Part shown: positions 18,020 through 28,318 of the stretch, in pieces
How positions within the stretch are numbered: the first letter of the stretch is position 1
How the letters are laid out: each line of letters starts with the position of its first letter
Source of the DNA: CAZQQN01 sp964595485
GTDB lineage: Bacteria; Bacteroidota; Bacteroidia; CAILMK01; CAYYUA01
DNA length: 64,000 bases
Direction of reading: 5' to 3'
Assembly: GCA_964595485.1 (NCBI GenBank)
Contig: CAZQQN010000001.1
Location: forward strand, 1-64,000
The notes under the pieces: model-generated
What the model was told of the DNA's origin: nothing
Databases searched by the model: none
The model's input: the letters and a program-made list of their open reading frames with translations, nothing else
Program-made: the position numbers and the translations under genes

Positions 18020-19555
18020 TTAAACCTCCATAGCAGGAATCCGGTCAAGGGCCTTATCCAATCTTTTTAATGCTTCTTCCTTTCCCAATAAACTGACAAC
18101 CTCAAACAAAGCTGGCCCGTAGCTAACCCCGGTCATCATAACCCTGAAAAGCTGCATGAATTTGCCCGGTTTTTCACCGAAAGTATCCTGAGCTATTGAC
18201 TTAAAAGTTGACTCTATATTGTCAGCTGAAAAGTTGTCCAAATCGTTTAATGATTCTCTCAAGTGGCTGAAAAACTTCGGAGCCTGCTCATCCCATTTTT
18301 TTCTGATGGTATTCTGGTCATAGTTGACTGGTTTTTGGAAGAAGTAATGGCCTATTTCCCAGAACTCAGTGATGAATGAGGCCTTTTCCTTAATGAGGTC
18401 ACACACTTTGACCAGGAAATTTTTATCGGTTTGAATTCCTTTTTCTTCAAGTTGCTTCATGAAATATTCAGCGAGTTCTTCTCCTGGTTTTTCGCGTACG
18501 TAGTGCTGATTATACCAGCGTGCTTTATCCGGATCAAACTTAGCACCTGCTTTCCCAACCCTTTCCAGTTCGAATTTGTGGATTAGCTCATCAATGGTGA
18601 ATATTTCCCGGTTATCATGGGGGCTCCAGCCTAACATGGCCAGGATATTGATGAAAGCTTCAGGGAAATAGCCTTGCTCACGGTAGCCATCTACGACTTC
18701 CCCATCTTTTTCCCATTTAAGTGGTGCAACAGGGAAACCACCTTTTTCCCCATCCCTTTTACTGAGTTTGCCCGTACCATCAGGCTTCATGATCAATGGC
18801 AAGTGGGCAAATTCAGGGATTTCATCACTCCACCCTAAAAATTTATAAAGCAGAACATGCAGAGGTGCAGAAGGCAGCCATTCCTCCCCTCTGATGACGT
18901 GGCTAATGCGCATTAAATGGTCATCAACCACGTTGGCCATGTGGTAAGTAGGCATACCATCTGCCTTCATCAGCACTTTATCATCAATTTGCTCACTTTG
19001 CACATTGACCCATCCGCGTATTTTATCGTATAGCTTGATTTCTTCCTTGCGTGGTACTTTGATACGAATTACGTAAGGATCTCCGCGATCCATTCTTTCT
19101 TTGACTTCATCCTGCGGCAAAGCCAAGGAATTTTGCATATATTCCCGGGTGATGTGATCGTATTTTGGAGAGGCCTTGCCGGCTTTTTTCATACGCTCTC
19201 TCATTTCCTCTAATTCATCTGAAGTATCAAAAGCATAATAGGCCTTATCCTCCTTAATCAATTGCTGGGCATATTCATGGTAAAGATCTTTTCTTTCGGA
19301 TTGATAGTACGGACCATAAGGACCGCCAATATCCGGTCCTTCATCATAAGTAATGCCTGCCCATTTTAAAGCTTCAGTTATGTAATCCACAGCACCTTCT
19401 ACATAACGGCTTTGGTCTGTATCTTCTATCCTTAAGATAAATTTCCCCTGGTTTTGCCTCGCGAAAAGGTAATTGTATAAAGCAGTGCGAACACCACCTA
19501 TATGTAAGTAACCGGTTGGGCTTGGCGCAAAACGTACTCGAACTTGTTCCTTCAT
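18020..19555 (-). CDS. gltX: Glutamyl-tRNA synthetase
   Basis: 511-residue class I aminoacyl-tRNA synthetase charging tRNA-Glu; its product also feeds the haem pathway encoded at 47.5-52.5 kb. The HIGH-type motif is at the N-terminus (RFAPSPTGYLHIGG), the KMSKS-type motif is KLSKRDG, and the anticodon-binding domain fills the C-terminal ~170 residues. Family-normal length. GlnRS or the gatCAB amidotransferase genes are not in the window, so whether this enzyme is discriminating cannot be told. Confidence 0.96.
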   Translation of the reverse strand: MKEQVRVRFAPSPTGYLHIGGVRTALYNYLFARQNQGKFILRIEDTDQSRYVEGAVDYITEALKWAGITYDEGPDIGGPYGPYYQSERKDLYHEYAQQLIKEDKAYYAFDTSDELEEMRERMKKAGKASPKYDHITREYMQNSLALPQDEVKERMDRGDPYVIRIKVPRKEEIKLYDKIRGWVNVQSEQIDDKVLMKADGMPTYHMANVVDDHLMRISHVIRGEEWLPSAPLHVLLYKFLGWSDEIPEFAHLPLIMKPDGTGKLSKRDGEKGGFPVAPLKWEKDGEVVDGYREQGYFPEAFINILAMLGWSPHDNREIFTIDELIHKFELERVGKAGAKFDPDKARWYNQHYVREKPGEELAEYFMKQLEEKGIQTDKNFLVKVCDLIKEKASFITEFWEIGHYFFQKPVNYDQNTIRKKWDEQAPKFFSHLRESLNDLDNFSADNIESTFKSIAQDTFGEKPGKFMQLFRVMMTGVSYGPALFEVVSLLGKEEALKRLDKALDRIPAMEV

Positions 19556-19579
19556 GATTCTCTGGCTATTTTAGGCTTG

Positions 19580-19587
19580 CAAATTTA
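19580..19587 (-). promoter_or_regulatory. -7 element of gltX
   Basis: The minus strand reads TAAATTTG, exact TAnnTTTG, 25 bp before the ATG. It lies in the 181-bp divergent region shared with nnr, whose own start is preceded by a near match (TACCTTCG at 19706-19713). Confidence 0.4.
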
Positions 19588-19736
19588 GGGCAAAATTTCG
19601 GGGGAATGGAATTGGTGATTTGAGCAGCACCCGATATCTAAATGCATCTTTATAGGCAATCAATGTAGTATAAGCCCAAATGTTCAAAGCGTATTACGAT
19701 TTCCTTACCTTCGTTAACGCTTAATGCTTTAATGCC

Positions 19737-21260
19737 ATGAAAATACTTAATAAAGAACAAATTCAGCAAGCAGATGCTTATACCATAGCAAACGAACCGG
19801 TAAAATCCATTGATTTGATGGAGCGTGCTTCAGGCGCTTTTGTTGATATTTTTTCAAGTTTTTTCGAAGCTGATAATCCGGTTAAAGTATTTGCCGGCAA
19901 AGGCAATAATGGGGGAGATGGTTTAGCCATATCCCGGCTTTTACTGGATCGTGGATACGATGTAACAACTTATGTGGTTCAATTTACAGAAAAGGCTTCC
20001 GATGACTTTCAAACCAATCGGAAGCGATTGGAAGAATATCAACAGGCTGATTTGGTGGATTTGTATGAAGATACAGCGCTCCCGGGTTTCCATGAGGATG
20101 AAGTAGCGATTGATGCCATGTGGGGTAGCGGGCTTACCCGCCCTATAGAAGGGTTTGCCAGGAATATCATTCAGGCTATCAATGATAGCTTGTGCTATGT
20201 CGTTGCTGTGGATATTCCATCGGGAGTTTATTGTGATGCAATTAATCCCGACCATTTAAAGATCAGGGCCAGTTATACCTACACCTTTCAAGTACCAAAA
20301 CTTGCTTTTTTCTTCCCAGAGAACCAAGACTACACAGGCGAATTCAAAGTCCTTAATATCGGGCTTGAGCAGCATTTCATCGCTGATCAATCAACACCAT
20401 ATCACTTTACTACGCAAAAAGAAGCTCAAGCCTTACTTAAAAGGCGAAAAAAATTCCAGCACAAAGGTCATTTTGGCCATGCTATGGTAATGGCAGGATC
20501 CTACGGGAAAATAGGTGCTGCTTTGATCAGTGCCAAAGCTTGCCTGAGGGCTGGCAGTGGCTTGTTGACTGTCTATACCCCCGCTTGCGGTTATGAACCG
20601 GTACAGGGAGCCTTACCTGAAGCAATGGTTAAAACAGATCTTCATCACGATATCATTTCTGATCTCCCTGATAATTTGGAATCTTTAGATGTCATTGGGA
20701 TCGGCCCTGGAATCGGGCAAGACCAACAAACCCTGAATGCTTTCACCCGTCTCCTGGAAACCTGGCAAGGTAAGATGGTTTTTGATGCGGATGCACTCAA
20801 CCTTTTGGCACAACAGCCTCAATTAATGGATAAATTACCCGAGCAAGTCATCTTAACCCCGCATCCCGGAGAATTTGCGCGCTTAAAAGGGAAAAGTGAG
20901 CACAGCGTAGCACAGCTAGAGCAATTAAAAGCCCTTGCTGAAGAAAAGCAATTAGTGGTTATCCTAAAAGGTGCGCATTCAGCCGTTGGCTTGCCAAATG
21001 GAGAAGTTTATTTTAATGAACCCGGTAATCCGGGGATGGCTACAGCTGGCTGTGGCGATGCGCTTACGGGAATATTGACTGCCCTTTTGGGTCAAGGCTA
21101 CGATCCGGCTGAAGCTGCTATCTTAGGCGTTTACCTGCATGGTTTAGCCGGTGACTACGCAAGCTCTGAAAAAGGACATGAGGGCCTCATTACTAGTGAT
21201 CTGATTTCTCATATTCCGGAGGCTTATAAGGCCCTCTACAAAAAAACAAAAATCGAATAA
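19737..21260 (+). CDS. nnr: Bifunctional NAD(P)H-hydrate epimerase / ADP-dependent dehydratase
   Basis: 507 residues with two repair activities for hydrated NAD(P)H. Residues ~1-215 are the YjeF-N epimerase domain, with GKGNNGGDGLAISRLL. Residues ~225-507 are the carbohydrate-kinase-fold dehydratase, with GHFGHAMVMAGSYGKIGAA, DADALN, TPHPGEF and the ADP-site motif GCGDALTGILTALL. The family-normal fused form. anmK starts one base after its stop codon, so the two are co-translated or at least co-transcribed. Confidence 0.95.
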   Translation: MKILNKEQIQQADAYTIANEPVKSIDLMERASGAFVDIFSSFFEADNPVKVFAGKGNNGGDGLAISRLLLDRGYDVTTYVVQFTEKASDDFQTNRKRLEEYQQADLVDLYEDTALPGFHEDEVAIDAMWGSGLTRPIEGFARNIIQAINDSLCYVVAVDIPSGVYCDAINPDHLKIRASYTYTFQVPKLAFFFPENQDYTGEFKVLNIGLEQHFIADQSTPYHFTTQKEAQALLKRRKKFQHKGHFGHAMVMAGSYGKIGAALISAKACLRAGSGLLTVYTPACGYEPVQGALPEAMVKTDLHHDIISDLPDNLESLDVIGIGPGIGQDQQTLNAFTRLLETWQGKMVFDADALNLLAQQPQLMDKLPEQVILTPHPGEFARLKGKSEHSVAQLEQLKALAEEKQLVVILKGAHSAVGLPNGEVYFNEPGNPGMATAGCGDALTGILTALLGQGYDPAEAAILGVYLHGLAGDYASSEKGHEGLITSDLISHIPEAYKALYKKTKIE

Positions 21261-21261
21261 A

Positions 21262-22371
21262 ATGGAGACTGTTGATGTGATCGGGGTCATGTCCGGAACT
21301 TCATTGGACGGTGTTGACCTGGCGCATTGTACATTTTCTATTGAAGAAGGGTATTGGCATTACAAGATTAATGCAGCCTATACCATTCCTTACACCCCAT
21401 TTTGGGAAGAACAACTGGCTAAACTTAACGAGCTAAACGGTTACCAATTTCAGCGGTTGGACGTTGAATACGGGACTATGCTCGGAGAACTAGTCAATAC
21501 GTTTAAAGAAAACTTCAAATTAGAGGCTGATTTGATAGTCTCCCATGGCCATACGGCTTTCCATGATCCCAGTAAAAGGATCAGTAAACAAATTGGTGAT
21601 CCCATTGGTATTTGGTCGATTACTGAAATACCTGTCGTTGCTGAATTTCGTCAGGCAGACGTTTTAAAAAATGGGCAAGGTGCTCCTCTGGTCCCTGTAG
21701 CTGATTGGTGGCTCTTTAATGAATATCCTATATGTCTCAATCTTGGCGGAATTGCTAATATAAGCTTGAAAAGTAACAAGCTAAATACCATAACGGCTTT
21801 TGATATAGCGCCTTGTAATTTGATAATCAATCATCTGGCGGCTCAAAAAGGTTTTCCCTATGATGATAAAGGGGCTATGGCAAAGCAAGGTTACGTTGAC
21901 CATTCAACGCTGGAAACCTTAAATGCCCTACCTTTTTACCAAAAGACCGGTCCAAAATCCCTTGATAAGAAGGCGGTTGAGGAAAAATACTTCCCAATTC
22001 TTGATAATACTGATTTGACCGTTGAAGACAAACTAGCCACCTATACCGAACATTTAGCTTACCAGGTAGGAGTGGCTGCTAAAGCTTCAAGTGCAAGTGA
22101 AGATTCTATAATTTTTATCACTGGCGGAGGCGCTTTCAATGATTTTTTAATGGAAAAAATCCAACGTTATTCAGGCCTTAAAATTAGGAAACCTGCTAAT
22201 ACCTTAATCGAGTATAAGGAAGCATTGGCTTTTGCTTTCATGGGCTTGCTTAGATGTAAGAATGAGATCAATTGCTTTAAAAGTGTGACCGGTGCTTGGG
22301 AGAGTCACGTAGCCGGGAACTTGTATGGGGACTTCACAGCCATTGCCAATAAGCTTCTTAGAGAGGCTTAG
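21262..22371 (+). CDS. anmK: Anhydro-N-acetylmuramic acid kinase
   Basis: 369 residues. AnmK phosphorylates and opens 1,6-anhydro-MurNAc released by lytic transglycosylases during peptidoglycan turnover, giving MurNAc-6-phosphate. Signature at the N-terminus: GVMSGTSLDGVDLA; further SHGHTAFHDP, NLGGIANIS and a C-terminal GGGAFNDFL. Length fits the family. MurQ, the next enzyme of recycling, is not in the window. Directly follows nnr. Confidence 0.94.
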   Translation: METVDVIGVMSGTSLDGVDLAHCTFSIEEGYWHYKINAAYTIPYTPFWEEQLAKLNELNGYQFQRLDVEYGTMLGELVNTFKENFKLEADLIVSHGHTAFHDPSKRISKQIGDPIGIWSITEIPVVAEFRQADVLKNGQGAPLVPVADWWLFNEYPICLNLGGIANISLKSNKLNTITAFDIAPCNLIINHLAAQKGFPYDDKGAMAKQGYVDHSTLETLNALPFYQKTGPKSLDKKAVEEKYFPILDNTDLTVEDKLATYTEHLAYQVGVAAKASSASEDSIIFITGGGAFNDFLMEKIQRYSGLKIRKPANTLIEYKEALAFAFMGLLRCKNEINCFKSVTGAWESHVAGNLYGDFTAIANKLLREA

Positions 22372-22500
22372 CCCTCCGATGACATTTTTTAAGCTTAATT
22401 ATTACAATTCATCGATGCTTCTTCCCATTAAAGAGGGATAGGAAACGGCCCATCAATAATTATATTGAGAAGAGTACTCAAACTTTTCAAGTTATGTGTG

Positions 22501-24153
22501 TTATTGACCCTTCTCAAAAACTTTTTCCCCGCTAATATAAGTTCTTAGCACATTTGCGTCCAGGATTTTGTCTTTTTCTATCGTCATAATATCTTTATCC
22601 ATAACCACAAAATCTGCTAATTTGCCTGCTTCCAGGCTACCTTTTAAGTCCTCTTCCCGGTTGGCATAAGCTGCCCAGCGAGTCAGGCCTTTTAGAGCTT
22701 GCTTTCTGGTCAGGGCATTTTCAGTTTGAAAACCTTCCGGCGGTTCTCCCTTTTTATTTTTTCTGGCTACAGCGGTGTAAAATTGAAGCAAGGGGTTGAT
22801 CTCCTCAATGGGAAAATCACTACCCAAGGCGATCATATTATTTTGTAGAAGTAAATCCTGGTATGCATAAGCAGTTTTAACGCGTTCTTCTCCTAAGCGA
22901 TCGCTGGCCCATTTCATATCTGATGTGGCATGAGAAGGCTGAACTGAAGGAATTATCTGGTATTTTCCGAATATATCCAAGTCATGAGGGTTAACTATTT
23001 GGCAATGCTCAATTCGCCATCTTTTATCATTGTTTTTTTGCAGATGTTGGGTATAAACATTTAGCATTGTTCGGCATGCCGAGTCACCTATTGCATGGGT
23101 ATTTAGTTGATAGCCATTTTCGCTGGCAATTTGTGCCCATTTATGAAAGTGGGCTGTATCATGCAGTAAAAAGCCTTTTTCCTGCTGCTTATCATGATAG
23201 GGGGCTAAAAGGCATGCACCCCGGGATCCCAAAGCGCCATCTGCAAACAATTTGATAGCTCCAAGGTGAAGTTTTTTACTGCGGTGAACACCCTTTTTGA
23301 TATAAGCATCGAGATTCTGCTGGCTGGCATTCAGCATGCCATAAATCCGCATTTTCAGGTTACCGGCTTCATGTTCTTGTTCAATGGTTTCTACCCAGGA
23401 GTGTTCCAAACTAGCATCACTAATCGTAGTTAATCCAACAGCAAGGCAATTTTCCTGAGCTTGCATCAGGGCTTGATAACGCTCAGCCGAATCCGGATCA
23501 GGGATCTGCTCTTGAACGAGGTCGATCGCATTGTCAAGAAGAATACCAGTCAATTCACCATTATCCTGTTCCACTGCACCGCCTTCTACAGTAGTATTAG
23601 TACCAATTCCTGCTTTTTTAAGTGCGACCTGGTTGGCCAAAGCTGCGTGGCCATCAATACGCATCAAAAAAACCGGCCGTTCCGGGAAAAGGGTGTCAAG
23701 CCGATTTTTACGGGGGAATTCCCTTGAAGGCCATTTGTTTTGATCCCAACCACGTCCCCTAAGCCATTCTCCTTTGGGCAACTCCTTAGCATCCTTCTGA
23801 AGTGAGTCTAATACATCATCAAAACTACGACACCGATTCAAATCTACCTGTTGTAACCACTGACCATACCAGTAAAAATGGCAATGCGCATCAATGAAGC
23901 CAGGGTAAACCGGCTTCCCTTCCAAGTCCGTTGTTTTATCAGCTTTGTAAGCATTTAAGATGGTTTTATTGTCCCCTACGGCAACAATAGAATCATGCTG
24001 AATCGCCATTGCCTCAGCTTTGGCAACTTCCTTATTTACCGTGTAAATAGTGGCATTGTGAAAAATTTGATCAACAGGCTCAGGCATAGATTGACACCCG
24101 GTTAAAAGTAGGAAGATTAATAAACAAACCGGTTTAAGGGATTTTTGTTTCAT
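22501..24153 (-). CDS. Amidohydrolase family 3 lipoprotein (YtcJ-like)
   Basis: About 550 residues from the ATG at 24153, which gives a classical lipoprotein signal (MKQKSLKPVCLLIFLLLTGC); an ATG six codons upstream is less likely. The mature part is a metal-dependent amidohydrolase: the HxH motif in GFIDAHCHFYWYG, later IDGHAALAN, a lysine-containing KLFADGALGSRGA, NTHAIGDSA and GSDFPIEEINPL. Members of this YtcJ/LAF3-like branch hydrolyse N-acyl or cyclic amide substrates, but the substrate cannot be read from sequence. Lipid attachment places it in the periplasm or at the outer membrane. Confidence 0.88.
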   Translation of the reverse strand: MKQKSLKPVCLLIFLLLTGCQSMPEPVDQIFHNATIYTVNKEVAKAEAMAIQHDSIVAVGDNKTILNAYKADKTTDLEGKPVYPGFIDAHCHFYWYGQWLQQVDLNRCRSFDDVLDSLQKDAKELPKGEWLRGRGWDQNKWPSREFPRKNRLDTLFPERPVFLMRIDGHAALANQVALKKAGIGTNTTVEGGAVEQDNGELTGILLDNAIDLVQEQIPDPDSAERYQALMQAQENCLAVGLTTISDASLEHSWVETIEQEHEAGNLKMRIYGMLNASQQNLDAYIKKGVHRSKKLHLGAIKLFADGALGSRGACLLAPYHDKQQEKGFLLHDTAHFHKWAQIASENGYQLNTHAIGDSACRTMLNVYTQHLQKNNDKRWRIEHCQIVNPHDLDIFGKYQIIPSVQPSHATSDMKWASDRLGEERVKTAYAYQDLLLQNNMIALGSDFPIEEINPLLQFYTAVARKNKKGEPPEGFQTENALTRKQALKGLTRWAAYANREEDLKGSLEAGKLADFVVMDKDIMTIEKDKILDANVLRTYISGEKVFEKGQ

Positions 24154-24382
24154 CTTGCTAAAAGAGCCCAATTCAGAAGGTTTTACTTAAGCAAGGTTTA
24201 AGCTAAAAAATTATCAGACAGAAATTTGTTGGTAACTAAAAAATCTTTATTTTCGGACGAATTTAAGGCATTTATTTTTAGCTATTGTGTTAGAAGGGTA
24301 TTATTTTTCAAATGCGTTAATTAGGTCTTTTAAGGCCTTGATATTCTATTATTGGGCTTTAAAAAATGATTAGTCAGGGGTT

Positions 24383-27300
24383 ATGGAGTGGTTTTTAGCA
24401 GTTATAGGGGTAAAAAATATCAGCTTTTCTACAAAGCGCTTTTTAGTTGCTAAGGTAAAGTTTCACTTTTTTAGTGGCTTTCTACTTCTTGGGTTGGTGT
24501 CGGTTTTTATGGCTAATACTGCCACTGCCCAAATTTATAAAGATATTGCAAAAAAGCAGGGTCTTAGGGTAAGCTATGCAGATAGTACCACCCATATTCA
24601 AAACAATTATACTTTCGGGAGTGGGGTTAGCTTTCACGATTTTAATAATGACGGCTTTGACGATTTAAGTATTCCCATCGGGGCTGATAGTGTGCTTTTT
24701 TCAATCAATGATAGCAGTACTTTTAAAGATACCAACCTTTTAAACCTTAATACAAATGGTGAATTAAGGCATGTTCATTGGGTTGACTATGACAATGACG
24801 GCGACAAAGAATTATTTTTAACGATTAGTGGCGATGCCAATAAGCTTTATGAAAATAATGGTGGCCTAAATTTAGTAGATTCATCATCTAAAGCTGGTCT
24901 GAATAGTTACACAAATAATTCAATGGGTGTTTCATGGGCGGATTACAATAGAGATGGGCACCTTGATTTTTTTGTGGCTAATTATGATTTTGTTTCTTCC
25001 AAAAGTCGCACTCAGGCTTCAAATAAACTTTATCGAAATAATGGGGATGGTACTTTTACTATAGCCAATACAATAAGTAATATAGGAGACAGCTTAAAAC
25101 CTAGTTTTCAGGGTATTTGGATAGATTACAATCATGATAATCATCCAGACCTTTATGTTATTAATGATTTGGATGCCTACGCTAATTCTTTATATAGGAA
25201 TGACCAAGACGGGACTTTTACAGAGGTGAGCGTCCCAACTAATGCTAACCTCAAAGGCCATCACCCCATGTCAGCCACTCATGGCGATTTTGATAATGAC
25301 GGTCTATTTGATATTTACATGGGTAATTCAGGAATAAATCGGGGTGGCTTGAAACGGGAGGATATTTTATTAAAGCAAATGACCAAAAGTTCTTTTAAGA
25401 ATAAGAACAATAATTACGGAATAAGCAAAAATGGGTGGACCTGGGGAGGTTTGTGGATTGATCATGACAACAACACCTTTTTAGATTTACACGTAACTTC
25501 GGCGCCTGTTGATACAAATAATTTTAAACGGGTTTATAAAAAAAATAGTTTTTACACTAATCAAGGCGGAGATTCCCTTGCCAAAGGTTTTCAGGCTTTT
25601 TCTAAGAACCCGGTTACTTATAGCCATGCAGCAGCAAAAGGAGACTTTAACAACGATGGTTTCGGTGATATATTTGTTCAGGGTAGTAAACCGAACCATT
25701 CATATTTTTGGAAAAACGCTGGGAACAATAACCATTATCTCAAGGTCAGTTTAACAGGCACTGCAAGCAACCGAATGGCTATAGGTTCCAAAATCACAGT
25801 ATTCATAGATACAAACCAATATACCAAGTATACGAAATCAGGGCAGAATTACCTTAGTCAGAATTCTCAACACAAGATTTTTGGTCTTGACACTTTCAGT
25901 AATGTAGATTCATTGAGTGTTGAATATCCATTGGGGCATGAGGATTGGTACTACAATTTAAATGTCGACACGCATTATCGTTTAAAAGAGGGGGAAACCG
26001 AGGAAATTAATCTGCCAGATTTCAAATATCTTTGTAAAGGCGACACTGTGATTCTTAGCGCAGGTAAGTATGACTCCATTATTTGGAATACGACAGATAC
26101 AACAAGCTCTGTAAGTTTTACCAAAGGTGGGCAATATTGGGTAAAAGCCTTTACCAGGTTCGGTATTCTTGTTAGAAGTGATACGATTACGATTAAAAGT
26201 TATCCCGATATAACAAGTAAGGTGAAAGATTTAAACTGTTTCCAAGACAGCAATGGACGTATTGCATTATCCCTTGACACAATTGGTAAGCCCAGATTAA
26301 AGGAAATTACATGGAAAGGCTTAACTCAGAAAGGAAAAGTTGTTGACAGTTTGAGCGGTGGATGGTATACTTACTCTTATAAAGATTCCAATGGCTGTAT
26401 CTATCAGGATAGTGTTCATGTCAATGAGCCTTCTCCTTTAAATTTACAAACTGTTGTTAGCTACGATACTTCGAAGGTAGATAGTATTGGCGTGGTCAAT
26501 TTAAACATTAACGGAGGCACAAAACCTTACCAGGTATACCTTGATGGGAAAAAGACTAATAAAACCATTAAGGATCTTCCAGTGGACACTTACCTGGTTA
26601 AAGTTCAAGATCAAAATTCTTGTTCCGTCAAAAAACAAGTGGTGCTAAATTACCAGAATGTACCCACTATTAAGGCAAAAAAGTCCCAGCCATCTTGCTA
26701 CGGCGCTAATGATGGTGCAATAAGACTTGTCATTGATACACCACCTAATACGTCTCCTAATATTTTTTGGAACAATGGTAAACAGGGGCCGGTACTAAAA
26801 GGTCTTAAAGCAGGAAGTTACATTTACCGTTATACTGATAATTTTGGTACTAAATATAAGGACACTGTTGAACTGAAGGGGCCTTCACAAATTAAAATCA
26901 ATGTGTCGGTAGCGCATCGAACCCCAAGTAATAAAGGTAGCTTAGGATTCACTATTAGTGGCGGTGTTCCTCCTTACAAGGTATTTTTGGATGGTAAACA
27001 GGTTTCAGGCAAAGTCAATAATTTATCGGCCGGCAATTACCAATTAAGGATTAAGGACTCTACCGGATGTACTAAAAGTAAGTCAATTAAAATAAAAGAT
27101 AAAAGGGTGCCTTCTATTGGTCACCAAGTAGAAAATATTTCTTGCTATGGAGAAAATGATGGCTTTATTCAATTGATCGTGAATACACCTACTAACAAAC
27201 CTTATCAAATTACTTGGCAGGATGGTAAAGCCGGGGAAAAGCGCAGAAATATTGGCGCAGGTACATACATCTACCAATATTCCGACAGTGTCGGTATTAC

Positions 27301-28282
27301 TTATACCGACTCTGTTAAGGTTACTGAACCGGACTCCTTACATGCCGATAAAAAACTTAAAACAGAAGGGAACGAACAAAGTTGTCAGGTAAATATCAAT
27401 ATAAAAGGAGGTACCAAGCCTTATGATATTGAGCTGGATAATAAAAAGCGTAATAATCCGATTGAAAATGTTCAGGATGGTTATCACACCTTGTATGTAA
27501 AAGACTCAGCAGGGTGTGAACTTGATACAGGGGTTAAAATTAAGGATAATTTTATCCCGGACATTGAGCCTCAGGTTACTAACCCAAGCTGCCATGATTC
27601 TAAGGATGGTTTTATCGAATTAAAATTAACTCCTAAACCCGATAGTAATTATCAAATTAATTGGCAGGCCGGGGGTAGCGGGAAATCTATTGATAGTGTA
27701 GGGGCAGGCGTCTATTCATACCGATATTTCAATGGTTCAGGTTGCGCCTATGAAGATTCTGTCCGTGTGGAAGCCCCTTATCCCATCGATATACAAAAAC
27801 AAGTTGATGATGCTAAAAATGATGAATACGGAAGTATAAAGCTAGTAGTGAACGGTGGAGTGCCACCCTATGATATTATATTAGATGGTGCGGTTAGCGG
27901 TAAGCAAATAGATAGCTTAAAACCTGGCGAATACAAAATAGAAGTCATAGATGCCAAATCCTGCACTAAACAAATAACCGTTACCATTGATGGCCCCCCA
28001 AGCAATATTTCAAAATCAAATGAAGGTAAGGATTTTACCTTGCAGCCAACAATTATCAAAAGGGGAACCCCAGTGAGTGTGAATTGGCGAAGCAGCTTGC
28101 CCGTTAATTCGTTGCTGGTTTACAATGAATTCGGGAAGATGGTTTATAAGCAGGGTACGGATTTTAAGGGCAAAAGCAGGGTCAACTTAAAGACCTCTTC
28201 GCTAAGCCCTGGTGTGTATATTGTTAAAGTTTTGGGAGAAACTTTTTATCCCTTTCATGAAAGGATTGTTGTTGTTGAATAG
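24383..28282 (+). CDS. T9SS cargo protein with FG-GAP, ASPIC/UnbV and SprB-like repeats
   Basis: 1299 residues. A signal peptide follows an unusually long 30-residue N-region (hydrophobic core ~33-47, ending TATAQ). Residues ~60-440 carry about seven FG-GAP/VCBS calcium-loop motifs (DFNNDGFDDL, DYDNDGDKEL, DYNRDGHLDF and others). An ASPIC/UnbV-like part follows (NHYLKVSLTGT...). After ~540 come four paired modules in which a CxGxNDGxI strand block alternates with a GGxxPYxVxLDGK block, like SprB-type repeats of gliding adhesins. The C-terminal ~85 residues (LQPTIIKRGTPV to ERIVVVE) resemble a T9SS sorting domain. Likely surface adhesin. The next gene starts 36 bp downstream. Confidence 0.85.
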   Translation: MEWFLAVIGVKNISFSTKRFLVAKVKFHFFSGFLLLGLVSVFMANTATAQIYKDIAKKQGLRVSYADSTTHIQNNYTFGSGVSFHDFNNDGFDDLSIPIGADSVLFSINDSSTFKDTNLLNLNTNGELRHVHWVDYDNDGDKELFLTISGDANKLYENNGGLNLVDSSSKAGLNSYTNNSMGVSWADYNRDGHLDFFVANYDFVSSKSRTQASNKLYRNNGDGTFTIANTISNIGDSLKPSFQGIWIDYNHDNHPDLYVINDLDAYANSLYRNDQDGTFTEVSVPTNANLKGHHPMSATHGDFDNDGLFDIYMGNSGINRGGLKREDILLKQMTKSSFKNKNNNYGISKNGWTWGGLWIDHDNNTFLDLHVTSAPVDTNNFKRVYKKNSFYTNQGGDSLAKGFQAFSKNPVTYSHAAAKGDFNNDGFGDIFVQGSKPNHSYFWKNAGNNNHYLKVSLTGTASNRMAIGSKITVFIDTNQYTKYTKSGQNYLSQNSQHKIFGLDTFSNVDSLSVEYPLGHEDWYYNLNVDTHYRLKEGETEEINLPDFKYLCKGDTVILSAGKYDSIIWNTTDTTSSVSFTKGGQYWVKAFTRFGILVRSDTITIKSYPDITSKVKDLNCFQDSNGRIALSLDTIGKPRLKEITWKGLTQKGKVVDSLSGGWYTYSYKDSNGCIYQDSVHVNEPSPLNLQTVVSYDTSKVDSIGVVNLNINGGTKPYQVYLDGKKTNKTIKDLPVDTYLVKVQDQNSCSVKKQVVLNYQNVPTIKAKKSQPSCYGANDGAIRLVIDTPPNTSPNIFWNNGKQGPVLKGLKAGSYIYRYTDNFGTKYKDTVELKGPSQIKINVSVAHRTPSNKGSLGFTISGGVPPYKVFLDGKQVSGKVNNLSAGNYQLRIKDSTGCTKSKSIKIKDKRVPSIGHQVENISCYGENDGFIQLIVNTPTNKPYQITWQDGKAGEKRRNIGAGTYIYQYSDSVGITYTDSVKVTEPDSLHADKKLKTEGNEQSCQVNINIKGGTKPYDIELDNKKRNNPIENVQDGYHTLYVKDSAGCELDTGVKIKDNFIPDIEPQVTNPSCHDSKDGFIELKLTPKPDSNYQINWQAGGSGKSIDSVGAGVYSYRYFNGSGCAYEDSVRVEAPYPIDIQKQVDDAKNDEYGSIKLVVNGGVPPYDIILDGAVSGKQIDSLKPGEYKIEVIDAKSCTKQITVTIDGPPSNISKSNEGKDFTLQPTIIKRGTPVSVNWRSSLPVNSLLVYNEFGKMVYKQGTDFKGKSRVNLKTSSLSPGVYIVKVLGETFYPFHERIVVVE

Positions 28283-28318
28283 CTACTTGATAAATTTCAG
28301 AAAGTCCACGAGTTTTTT

